Below are positions 52,061-60,443 of a stretch of DNA of 64,000 nt, one piece after another. The notes below the pieces were generated by a model, which saw only the letters and a program-made list of their open reading frames with translations, did not search any database and was not told the DNA's origin. The stretch is taken from assembly GCA_963702765.1 (NCBI GenBank), contig CAVPEB010000063.1, positions 1 through 64,000 on the forward strand, written 5' to 3'. Source of the DNA: DATMNR01 sp963702765. GTDB taxonomy: Bacteria > Chloroflexota > Ktedonobacteria > Ktedonobacterales > Ktedonobacteraceae. Position 1 is the first letter of the stretch. Each line of letters opens with the position of its first letter. The position numbers and the translations under genes are program-made.

Positions 52061-52750
52061 CTATAGTGCAACAAGGGCATCAGCTCTATCATCGGGGTTC
52101 AGCACTTGTCGCAAATTGTGAAGCGCAGCCTGAATACGCTTCTTGAGCGTATTTTCAGATATGTTCAATGTCTGAGCCATAGATGGCAATGTCATCCCCT
52201 GGTAGTAATGAAGCATGATAACTGCCTGTTGCTTTGGGGGTAATTTTTTGACAGTTTCAGCAAGATCCCAGTCACGCTCTAATCGACCTTTATGATCATC
52301 AGCTATCTCAGCGGCAAGTTGAATTGATTGGTCCGCGAGAGCCTGGCGAACAAATGCAGTTGTTCGTGCTACTTTCCGTTTGTAGCTGATGCATTGATTC
52401 ACTACAATACGCATTAGCCATGGACGTAAGGCTCCTGTCTCACGTAGTCTCGGCAAATGTTGCCATGCCTGGATAAGTGCATCCTGTACGGCGTCTGCTG
52501 CAATATCACGATCTCCAATAATCATTAATGCGGTGCGCATCATCAGTGCATTGTATTGATCTACAATGGCGCCAAACGCATCTGAATCTCCCTGCAAGAC
52601 TCTATCTACAAGTGCCTGTTGAGCGATTTGATCAGGCGACTTCACAATTCCTTCTCTATCGTCTTGCTGCTTACATGTTCCATCTATTACATCATCTATG
52701 GCTTCTTCTACTTTGATATCATTTGGCTCAAGGGTCACTTGCATGGTCAT
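52061..52750 (-). CDS. ECF-type RNA polymerase sigma factor
   Basis: A 229-residue sigma factor. After a 45-residue polar leader, region 2 reads QALVDRVLQGDSDAFGAIVD, ALMIIGDRDIAADAVQDALIQA and GALRPWLMRIVVNQCISYKRK; region 4 reads LPPKQQAVIMLHYYQGMTLP and NISENTLKKRIQAAL. AAGGAG lies 8 bases before the ATG. No anti-sigma gene is adjacent; the META gene lies convergently on the other strand. Confidence 0.92.
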   Translation of the reverse strand: MTMQVTLEPNDIKVEEAIDDVIDGTCKQQDDREGIVKSPDQIAQQALVDRVLQGDSDAFGAIVDQYNALMMRTALMIIGDRDIAADAVQDALIQAWQHLPRLRETGALRPWLMRIVVNQCISYKRKVARTTAFVRQALADQSIQLAAEIADDHKGRLERDWDLAETVKKLPPKQQAVIMLHYYQGMTLPSMAQTLNISENTLKKRIQAALHNLRQVLNPDDRADALVAL

Positions 52751-52789
52751 TGCTCTACTCCTTCAAATATTATGCAAACTCTATACAAA

Positions 52790-52818
52790 ACTATAACATA
52801 CATTATGCATAGTTGCAA
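52790..52818 (-). promoter_or_regulatory. Promoter of the sigma factor gene
   Basis: On the minus strand TTGCAA (52813-52818), a 17-base spacer and TATAGT (52790-52795) lie 40 bases upstream of the start codon. Confidence 0.55.
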
Positions 52819-53228
52819 GGTGTGTAGACTCATGATTTTTGATCAAACAATTTAGCAAGGATTCCGAGTGATTGACTTACCCAATTGGAATCCCTGCTGA
52901 AAGTGAAAAGTTATTAGTTGACGAATAATGAATGGCAAGAGGAAAGACAGGATAAACAGAGGTTTAACGAGGCATTGGAGAGGTGTGCAGCAAGCTAGCT
53001 CTCAGGCCTACTTGCTGCACATGGCTTCGCTAGGGGTGAAGAGCACGCTTCAGAGCTTGATCGCGATCTTCATGAAATCTTTGTGAGATTGACAAGGTAA
53101 CCGCTAAGCCGTCAAATCCATGGAAGGTACGCGGGTAAACGTGCAATTCGACGGGAACACCCGCGTGCGCAAGATGCAACTCACAGTCAACGTCTTCATC
53201 AAGGAAAATCTCAAGCGAGCCAGTTTCG
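52819..53228. other. Intergenic spacer, no gene seen
   Basis: About 410 bases. A GTGCAGCAAG/CTTGCTGCAC hairpin (52985-53020) has no T run. A rightward frame from 53120 overlaps the aspS terminator and the aspS gene and has no ribosome site or family features, so it is not called. Confidence 0.4.
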
Positions 53229-53284
53229 AAAAGTCTGGAAGGGCTTTGTGCGCTTTTGAGCGCACAAAGCCCTTCCAGACTTTT
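53229..53284 (-). terminator. aspS terminator, perfect 26-base stem
   Basis: Arms 53229-53254 and 53259-53284 match exactly around TTTG, with an AAAA/TTTT outer tract. It begins 10 bases after the aspS stop codon. Confidence 0.9.
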
Positions 53285-53293
53285 ACACGATTT

Positions 53294-54601
53294 TTACGGC
53301 GTAAGCCGGGTAAGATCACGCGGGAACAGCGTGGTCATACGGACATTGGGGGCACCTGTAAGCTGCATAAGCAACCGTTCCATGCCAATTGCAAAACCAC
53401 CATGTGGAGGCATGCCGTACTTGAAAGCTTCCAGGTAGGTTTCGAATGGCTCAACGGGTAAATGAGCAGACTCCAGGGCGGCAAGGTAATCCTGGTATTG
53501 ATGCAGACGCTGCCCTCCGGTGACCAATTCTGTTCCACGGAAGATCAAGTCGAAAGAGTTTGAAAACTCTGGCCGACCAACTTCCGGGTGAGTATAGAAT
53601 GGCCGCTTGCGCATCGGATAGCCTGTGACAAAGAGGAAGTCACTGCCATACTCTTGTTGCGCCCATTCACCAAGCCAGCGCTCGTCCTGTGGTGAGAGAT
53701 CAGGTTCGCCACGCACATCTGTAGCATAACGAGTAAAAATGAGTTCCTGTGCTTCGGAGAAATGGATATGTGGAATCGTCGCTGGAACAATCGGCACCTG
53801 CAAATGCAACACCTCCAAATCACTTGCATACTGTTCATCGAGCGTTTCGAGAATATGAGCAATCACATCGCGTAAGAGTGCCATGACAGTAAAGTGGTTC
53901 TCGATAAATCCAAACTCGACATCGAGGCTGACATATTCGTTATTGTGCCGTGTTGTGTCGTGTGGCTCCGCACGAAAAACGGGACCCACCTCGAAGACAC
54001 GCTCAAAGACACCCACCATGATTTGCTTATAAAACTGGGGGCTTTGCGCCAGGTATGCATCTCGACCGAAGTAGTCAAGTTTGAAAACATTGGCACCACT
54101 TTCTGTAGCGGATGCGACGATCTTTGGCGTTTGTATCTCAGTAAAATCTCGTGCGGTCAAGATTGAGCGGAAAGCAGACATTACGCCTGCTGAAAGCCGC
54201 AAGGTAGCGCGCCTTTCCAGATGCCGGTTTGTAACAACAGCATGGTCAAGTAGCGTGCTGATATTTGCAGTAATCTTGCGCTTGTTCAATGAAACAGGCG
54301 GGATGTCTGTGACAGGTGTGATTACTGCGATGTGAAGGTCATGCAACTCGACACCTCCGGGGGCCTGTGGCATATCAACTACCAGACCCTCGACCGACAA
54401 CACGCTTTCGAGACCTCCTCCAAGCTCAAGAAGCGAAGAGAGTTCGGCCTCAGACTCGGCTACTGCCTGGACGGTTCCCCAGCCATCACGAATAACAAGG
54501 AAGTTGATACCTCCCATCTGGCGTAAGGAATGTAACCAGCCAGATACACAAACACGCTCACCAGAATGTGAAGCGACCTCTATCGTGCGCACTCGTTCCA
54601 C
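53294..54601 (-). CDS. aspS: Aspartyl-tRNA synthetase, archaeal-type (probably non-discriminating)
   Basis: A 435-residue class II synthetase. The N-terminal OB domain (VCVSGWLHSLRQMGGINFLVIRD) is followed by FTEIQTPKIVASATESG, SPQFYKQIMV, the motif 2 FRAEPHDTTRHNNEYVSLDV and motif 3 GMPPHGGFAIGMERLLMQL. The short length and lack of the bacterial insertion domain mark the archaeal/eukaryotic type, which often also charges tRNA-Asn. GTG start with AAGGAG 7 bases before. A T-box leader lies upstream, so expression should rise when uncharged tRNA accumulates. Confidence 0.93.
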   Translation of the reverse strand: MERVRTIEVASHSGERVCVSGWLHSLRQMGGINFLVIRDGWGTVQAVAESEAELSSLLELGGGLESVLSVEGLVVDMPQAPGGVELHDLHIAVITPVTDIPPVSLNKRKITANISTLLDHAVVTNRHLERRATLRLSAGVMSAFRSILTARDFTEIQTPKIVASATESGANVFKLDYFGRDAYLAQSPQFYKQIMVGVFERVFEVGPVFRAEPHDTTRHNNEYVSLDVEFGFIENHFTVMALLRDVIAHILETLDEQYASDLEVLHLQVPIVPATIPHIHFSEAQELIFTRYATDVRGEPDLSPQDERWLGEWAQQEYGSDFLFVTGYPMRKRPFYTHPEVGRPEFSNSFDLIFRGTELVTGGQRLHQYQDYLAALESAHLPVEPFETYLEAFKYGMPPHGGFAIGMERLLMQLTGAPNVRMTTLFPRDLTRLTP

Positions 54602-54609
54602 TATTCTGC

Positions 54610-54912
54610 TCCTTTCTGAGCAAACAAAAAGCCCTCGTCCTTCCTGGAGGACGAGGGCTAAAACATATGCCTTATCGTGGTACCACCACCATTTACCCCT
54701 GACGGGGCCTTAACAGGTTCGACTCGGAAAGAGTAAACCCTCGCACTGTAACGGGTGCGTCCCGAAGCCAGCTACTTCAAAATGGTTCACTGGTTGGCTC
54801 AGGGGTGTCTTTGAGATCCTTAACGGCGGCGCTCCCAGCATATGTGCCGCTCTCTGATCGTTGATTGGTTTCTCGCTTTGTCCCCATCACAGCCATGTGT
54901 GTTTTTATCTCA
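54610..54912 (-). promoter_or_regulatory. T-box riboswitch leader of aspS
   Basis: On the minus strand the antiterminator bears the T-box sequence TGGTGGTACCACG (plus 54676-54688), followed by a terminator stem AGCCCTCGTCC/GGACGAGGGCT (54630-54659) and TTTTTG. Upstream is a Stem-I-like region with AGAGAGCGGCAC...GCCGCC and a CCGTTA box. T-boxes read uncharged tRNA by codon-anticodon pairing. The specifier codon cannot be placed with certainty by eye; GAC is the expectation for Asp. Confidence 0.9.
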
Positions 54913-54918
54913 CTTAGG

Positions 54919-54947
54919 AATATAGCATAGGATAAGGTCGCAGTCAA
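54919..54947 (-). promoter_or_regulatory. Promoter of the T-box/aspS transcript
   Basis: TTGACT (54942-54947), a 17-base spacer and TATATT (54919-54924) on the minus strand place the start near 54912, at the 5' edge of the T-box, 5 bases downstream of the end of the kinase-fusion gene. Confidence 0.7.
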
Positions 54948-54951
54948 TCGT

Positions 54952-56823
54952 TTATATTTTAACCAGTTGATACCCAACATCTGGCACGGTAAGAATATAA
55001 CGTGGATGACGAGGGTCGGACTCGATTTTGCGACGCAGGCGGCTAATATACACCCAGATAAAATCTACTTCACGATTGTATTCTGCTCCCCATACACGCT
55101 CCAGCAACAATTCGTGTGTCAAAACTCTCCCTGCATTTTGCGCTAATGTACAGAGTAGCTTGTATTCGGTACGGCTTAGTTGCACCTGTTTCCCATGGAC
55201 ATGCACCTGGTGCTGCGCATAATCAATAGTAAGCTCACCAGTTCTAAAAATCACTTCTGCAGACTGTTGTTCTCCCTGCACAGTCGAACGTCGTAGAAGC
55301 ACTCGTATGCGCGCAAGCAACTCTTTGATATGGAAGGGTTTGAGAACCAGGTCGTCGGCACCGAGATCCAGCAGACGCACATGCTCATCTTCATCAGGAT
55401 TATCACAGAGCATCATGACCGGTATAGTTGAAAATTCGCGCAAGCGTTGGAGCACTTCCGCGCCATTGATATCCGACAGACGTGTTGCCAGCAGTATGAT
55501 ATCCGGTTCATCAAGATCAAGCTGGCGCAAGAGTTGGATGCCATGACTCACAGTATGCACCTGGTATTGCTGCTCCACAAGATGAGCGCGCAGGTAACGA
55601 ACGATGCGCGCATCGTTCTCGACGACAACTATCTTTGAGCGCTCAGATTGTCTTAGGGGGCCAGTACGAGGCAACGTTAATGGACCACTCGGTGATGTAG
55701 CCATAGCATCTTCAAATGGTGTTGATTGTAATGGCTCAGTTTTTACCGGAGGAATAAATGGCAGGGTACAAAAAAACGTTGTTCCAAGACCAATACCAGG
55801 AGAGTCCGCCCAGATTTTACCGCCATGCGCTTCAATAGTTGCACGCACAATCGATAGCCCTAAACCGCTTCCAGTTGCGCGTTCTTCGCCCCGCGATATA
55901 CGATAGAAGCGATCAAATATTCGGTCAAGATGCTCATCGGTAATACCTATACCTTGATCAGAGATACTCAAACAAAGCTCTTCTTCGTTCGCCTCCAGTT
56001 GGATTTTGATAACGCTGCCCATTGGGGAGTAAGCCACAGCGTTATTAAGCAAGTGATTGAGAGTCTGCTCAATACGTAGCGCATCACATTGGATGATGAT
56101 ATCATCATTTGGAGCATCAAGTGTAAATTGGTGACGTGGCGCATTCTTGCGCCAACGGTCTAACAATTGCTCGAGCAATTTCGAGATGTGCACTTCTGAG
56201 AGTCGCAAATTCTGTACGCCTGCATCCATGCGCCAGACATCCAGGAGGGTGTTGAGTATATCGTGTAATCGATCGGTCTGGATATCAATCATCTGCAACA
56301 TCTCGCGCATTGTTGCGGCATCCCAACGCATTGCGTTTCCCAGGAGAGTAGTCGCACAACCCTTGATGATTGCCAGCGGCGTTTTGAGTTCATGTGCAGC
56401 GAGAGCCAGCGTTTCATTGCGAGTCTGGGAAGGAGTTCGTTCTAACGTGATATCATCAAGTAGCACCCCACGACCTAACAGTTGATCAAGGTCATCCCGT
56501 ACAGGGAAGCTCTGCACTCGCAACCAGCGAATTACAGCATCAGCTAATGCCAGGTCAGTGCTGCTTTCTTGTTCAGGATGGAGCCAGATGCGTTCAAGCT
56601 CGACCTCTGCACTTTCTGGGTTCGCTGCGAGTGAGATAAGCTGCTTGCGTACGTCAAAGACTGGCTGATCGATGAGCTTCCCTTTACTGATTCCGATCAA
56701 GCGTTCAGCGCTTGGGTTGAAGTAAGCAACCTGCTCTGCCGGATTAAGTAAAATGAAGCCGCTGCGCATATTCGTCGCGATCTCTGAGAGTATAAAATAT
56801 TCTCGCGCTAAGCTCGACGACAT
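54952..56823 (-). CDS. PAS-histidine kinase fused to receiver and OmpR-type DNA-binding domains
   Basis: A 623-residue soluble protein. A PAS domain (about 10-120) precedes HisKA with His144 in LAAHELKTPL, an HATPase domain with N-box NHLLNNAVAYS, DQGIGI and GSGLGLSIV, a receiver (about 397-510) and a winged-helix domain (520-623, RTEYKLLCTLAQNAGRVLT, VWVYISRLRRKI-type end). In the receiver the phospho-acceptor Asp is replaced by Ala446 (DIILLATRLS), while Lys495 (LKPF) remains. So the kinase core looks active but its own receiver cannot be phosphorylated at the usual site. No membrane segment is present. AAAGAGGAG precedes the ATG. Confidence 0.92.
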   Translation of the reverse strand: MSSSLAREYFILSEIATNMRSGFILLNPAEQVAYFNPSAERLIGISKGKLIDQPVFDVRKQLISLAANPESAEVELERIWLHPEQESSTDLALADAVIRWLRVQSFPVRDDLDQLLGRGVLLDDITLERTPSQTRNETLALAAHELKTPLAIIKGCATTLLGNAMRWDAATMREMLQMIDIQTDRLHDILNTLLDVWRMDAGVQNLRLSEVHISKLLEQLLDRWRKNAPRHQFTLDAPNDDIIIQCDALRIEQTLNHLLNNAVAYSPMGSVIKIQLEANEEELCLSISDQGIGITDEHLDRIFDRFYRISRGEERATGSGLGLSIVRATIEAHGGKIWADSPGIGLGTTFFCTLPFIPPVKTEPLQSTPFEDAMATSPSGPLTLPRTGPLRQSERSKIVVVENDARIVRYLRAHLVEQQYQVHTVSHGIQLLRQLDLDEPDIILLATRLSDINGAEVLQRLREFSTIPVMMLCDNPDEDEHVRLLDLGADDLVLKPFHIKELLARIRVLLRRSTVQGEQQSAEVIFRTGELTIDYAQHQVHVHGKQVQLSRTEYKLLCTLAQNAGRVLTHELLLERVWGAEYNREVDFIWVYISRLRRKIESDPRHPRYILTVPDVGYQLVKI

Positions 56824-57152
56824 AAATGTGGACTCCTCTTTAGAGGTCGAAATATGTTCGGTTGCGGGTACTGCGCTTTATTCAACCCAGAACTCCCGGG
56901 CTTCTGTCGACCATGAGGACTTGTATCCGCTGTGCTATTGGCGGAGAAGTCCATTCAAATAAAATACCTTTGCTGGTTGTTCTTTTTGTCTGTGCTATTG
57001 TATATTCTAGCAAACGGGTCAAGGGTGAGGTTTTAGACATCCACTTAGAGCAGACCTGCGAACCACACTATGAAGAAGCAACGGTGTCCCTCGCGCTCGC
57101 AGCAAAGGGCTTTGCCCTCTGCACTCCCAAATATGAGTGGTTGCCAGGGAGG
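56824..57152. other. Intergenic spacer, no convincing gene
   Basis: A rightward frame of about 100 residues with scattered Cys and one hydrophobic stretch spans this spacer, but it has no clear ribosome site and runs into the neighbouring gene, so I do not call it. AAAGGGC-TTT-GCCCT near 57112 may be the terminator of the leftward gene at 57153. Confidence 0.35.
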
Positions 57153-57614
57153 TTAATGCCCTGCTATGGTTGCCAGCATGACGATTAAGGCGAGATGCAG
57201 GATCATGGCAACACCAAAGGCCCATGCCATGATGATAATCCAGGAGCGGTCGCTAAGTGGTTTGCGCGAAGGGGCATATGCATACGGCGATCGTTCGGCG
57301 GCAACGAGACCTATGGCAATACGGAGACGCAAGGGAGTTTGAACAGGAGAAATGCGCAATTGAACCAGCAATTCCTGATTACAGCGTTTGCACAATGTCC
57401 ACTCTTGTCGGGGCGCGGGAACATCTTCAGGTTCGATGAGTGGAATGAAGTTGTACCACATGCGACGTTCACAAATCGAACAGCGGATCTTGCTCTGTTT
57501 TCGCGGTCGATGTGATTTGTTTCTTTGGAAAGCAGCAGTAGAATCACCGTCTCGTATGATATCTCTCACCGCTTTTTGTCCTTTCTGTGTTCTTGCGCTG
57601 AACTCATCATCCAA
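57153..57614 (-). CDS. CxxC-domain protein with C-terminal membrane helix (unrecognised)
   Basis: A 153-residue frame from a TTG; a GTG at about 57569 with AAAGGAC before it may be the true start. CSIC and CKRC pairs about 28 residues apart suggest a zinc ribbon (ICERRMWYNF, EWTLCKRCNQELL). One membrane helix is at about 126-148 (WIIIMAWAFGVAMILHLALI). It lies downstream of the cytochrome oxidase genes on the same strand but 176 bases away. I do not recognise it. Confidence 0.6.
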   Translation of the reverse strand: MDDEFSARTQKGQKAVRDIIRDGDSTAAFQRNKSHRPRKQSKIRCSICERRMWYNFIPLIEPEDVPAPRQEWTLCKRCNQELLVQLRISPVQTPLRLRIAIGLVAAERSPYAYAPSRKPLSDRSWIIIMAWAFGVAMILHLALIVMLATIAGH

Positions 57615-57790
57615 AGATCGTACTCATACATCTTTTACATATTACCATATTTTTGTGATGAATCTGTGATATTTAAGAGGAAGAAATGCAGAAAAACGGG
57701 TAAGAGGAAAAATACAGAGGGTAGCGATTTTCTTATTTCACGGGGAATATAGATGAGCGAACATTATATCCCCCGTGAAGAATGTTTCTC

Positions 57791-58399
57791 TTATCTGATG
57801 AGTGGTAAAAGATACACGACAGTAAGCACAAACACCCACACAACGTCAACGAAGTGCCAGTACAGCTCTCCAGCTACAATTGCCCAATGGTGCTTAGGAG
57901 TGAAGTCGCCGCGCAAGGAACGAATCAACACGACAGTTAAGAAAATAAGACCTACGATAACGTGCGATGCGTGTAGACCAGTCAGCGCGAAAAAACAAGA
58001 GCCCTGGAGCGAAGATGAAGGAGTAAAGTTACGGTCAACAATAGCTCCATAATACTCGATACCCAGTCCAACAAGGAATGCTGCTCCCATGAGTATGGTG
58101 GCAGTGAGGCCAATTTTCAGATTGCGTTGATTGCCTTTCGTGATAGCATTTCCGGCAAAACGTATAGGAATACTACTGCCAAGCAGCAAAACCGTACCGA
58201 TTATGGGAATGATGTAATCAACAGGCGGTTTCCAGTTCCCATTACGTATTTCCAGGTACAGATAAGAAGCAATGAGATTAGCGAAAATCAAAGCTTCTGA
58301 GGCGATGAAAAAGGCCATGCCCCACCAGTTAATGCCTCGTCCTGCTAATTCCTCATGCTCCCCAGCAGCGCTAACTTCCCCAGTGTAAGCAATACTCAT
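57791..58399 (-). CDS. ctaE: Cytochrome c oxidase subunit III
   Basis: A 202-residue membrane protein with five helices. WWGMAFFIASEALIFANLIASY (about 25-46), with the conserved Glu in the first helix, plus GSCFFALTGLHASHVIVGLIFLTVV and HHWAIVAGELYWHFVDVVWVFVLTVVYLL are family signatures. It supports the oxidase core. It is the last gene of the ctaC-ctaD-ctaF-ctaE order on this strand. Confidence 0.94.
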   Translation of the reverse strand: MSIAYTGEVSAAGEHEELAGRGINWWGMAFFIASEALIFANLIASYLYLEIRNGNWKPPVDYIIPIIGTVLLLGSSIPIRFAGNAITKGNQRNLKIGLTATILMGAAFLVGLGIEYYGAIVDRNFTPSSSLQGSCFFALTGLHASHVIVGLIFLTVVLIRSLRGDFTPKHHWAIVAGELYWHFVDVVWVFVLTVVYLLPLIR

Positions 58400-58464
58400 G
58401 TGTCACTACTTCCTACTCACTAGTGCGCAATAAACGGGGTCAGATTATTGCGCTATACACTTAC

Positions 58465-58680
58465 TTAATGGCGTTCAATTCCCCAACCAATAAATGAAAC
58501 GATTACGAATGCTACTCCAACCCAAAAGACAATTGGATGAGACATCAAGATTACTCCAACAAGAGCAAGTGTGAGCGAAGCAGCCAGCACAATTGGCCAG
58601 TAACTCTGTTTTGCTTTAATAGCCTGTTCCACGACTTCGTTTGATACTTTTGTATTGTGCTGACTCTGATCTTCAATCAC
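58465..58680 (-). CDS. Cytochrome c oxidase subunit IV-like small membrane protein
   Basis: A 71-residue protein with two helices (about 25-45 and 49-66) and a short polar N-terminus, starting at GTG. Position between subunits I and III and the two-helix layout match the small fourth subunit (CtaF/CoxD-like) of Gram-positive aa3/caa3 oxidases, which is poorly conserved. It has no other family features. Confidence 0.75.
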   Translation of the reverse strand: MIEDQSQHNTKVSNEVVEQAIKAKQSYWPIVLAASLTLALVGVILMSHPIVFWVGVAFVIVSFIGWGIERH

Positions 58681-58705
58681 ATTGTTTCTCTTTCTAAAGC
58701 ATTCT

Positions 58706-60404
58706 TTAGTGCGTCATAGCCTTCCAGTCTGCAGTCTCCGGATTCTTTTTGTCGTAGAATGGACGTCGACTGCGTACAGTTGGAATTTCCGCAAAATTGT
58801 AAGGCTTAGGCGGGGAGTCGGTATCCCATTCTAGAGTAAAGGCATTCCACGGATCTGTGCCAGCTGCCTGACCACTCCGTAGAGTTACAATGAAGTTCCA
58901 GACGAACACAAGGATGGAGATGCCGATAGTGAAGGCGCCAACCGTAGCAATAAGGTTTAGTTCATTCCAACCGAGATTTCCTGGATAGGTATAGATGCGC
59001 CTTGGCATGCCAAGCAATCCCAGGATATGCATAGGGAAGAAAGTCACGTTCAAACCAATCAACATCAACCAGAAATGTACCTGAGCAAGTCGCTCGTTCA
59101 GCAATTTACCTGTTATCTTGGGAAACCAGTAATAGATGCCTGCGAATATACCGAATACGCTTCCACCGAAGAGCACATAATGGAGGTGAGCAACCACAAA
59201 GTAGGTATCAGTCACCTGGTAGTCGAAAGGGACAATCGCGAGTGCTGCGCCATTTAAACCACCAATTAAAAACATGGCAATGAAGCCCAACGCGAAAAGC
59301 ATAGGAGCCTTGAAACTAATTTTACCGCCGTAGACCGTTCCAATCCAGTTGAATATTTTCACTGCCGTCGGGATAGCGATAAGAGTGGTACTGGTTGCAA
59401 AAAATGCCTGCGCGACAAGCGGTAAACCAACTGCAAACATGTGGTGCGCCCATACGGTAAAGCTCAGAGAAACCGATAGCAACACCAGACCAGGCAATAA
59501 AGGTATAACCAAAAATCGGCTTGCGAGCGAAGACCGGTAACACCTCTGAAATAATGCCAAAGGCGGGTAAAATGAGAATGTAGACCTCTGGATGCCCAAA
59601 TGACCAGAACAGGTGCTGCCAGAGCAAAGGATCACCACCCCAACCAGCTACGTAAAAGTGCGTGCCGAGGTGACGATCGAGTAGTAACAAGATGCTCGCC
59701 ATTGTCACGCTAGGTAGCGAGAAGAGCAGCAGGAAAGCTGTGATTAGAGTCATCCAGGTGAATAGTGGCATGCGGTTAATTGTCATACCTGGAGCGCGTA
59801 ACTTCAGGATGGTCACTACGAAGTTGATCGAGCCAGCAATTGATGAGATGCCGAGCATCAGAATACCTAGCGCCCAGAAGTCCATATTAGGACCAGGGGT
59901 ACACATCACGGCATTACCACAAGACGTAGTGCCAGGCCCACTCAGCTCGGTTAGTGGTGCATAGGCGAACCAACCAGCATTCGGAGCTGCACCGAACAGG
60001 AAGCTTGAAGTCAAAAATAGTCCACCAAAGAGGACAACCCAGTATCCAAACGCATTCAAGCGAGGGAAAGCCATATCGCGCGCACCGATCATCAACGGTA
60101 CAATATAATTTCCTAATCCTGTGAGCATCGGCATGATAAACAAGAAGATCATAGTGACGGCGTGCATAGTAAAGATCTGGTTATACACTTCGGGAGACAG
60201 CACTTTCCCATCCGGTTGCGCCAACTGAGTGCGGATGAGCAAGGCATCGACGCCACCAACCAGAAAGAAGAAGAAGGCGGTAACCATGTACATGATGCCC
60301 AGTTTCTTATGATCGGTCGTCATGATCCAGTCGCCAATATAGGTTTCACTCAGGCGCCTGCGACGAGCTATGCTTACGCCTTCGGTAATTGTGCGGGTTG
60401 CCAT
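58706..60404 (-). CDS. ctaD: Cytochrome c oxidase subunit I, frameshifted as sequenced
   Basis: Two frames (59322-60410 and 58706-59638) make one haem-copper subunit I of about 565 residues. The first has TMHAVTMIFLFIMPM with a haem a His, and WSFGHPEVYILILPAFGI with the CuB His and Tyr. The second resumes SFTVWAHHMFAVGLP with the two CuB His, IPTAVKIFNWIGT with the K-channel Lys and FVVAHLHYVLFGGSVF with haem ligands. One extra base near 59467-59473 separates them. GGAGG is 8 bases before the ATG at 60404. The gene is needed for the oxidase, so a read error is likely. Confidence 0.9.
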
Positions 60405-60443
60405 CGGCAATTCCTCCGTAATCTAGTTCTGTAAGGGCCTGAT

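Noticed and set aside
53120..53461. Rightward reading frame over the aspS end
   Set aside because: It crosses a terminator and overlaps aspS antisense, with no ribosome site or recognisable family.
56862..57188. Rightward Cys-containing reading frame
   Set aside because: It has no clear ribosome site and overlaps the better-supported leftward CxxC protein gene.
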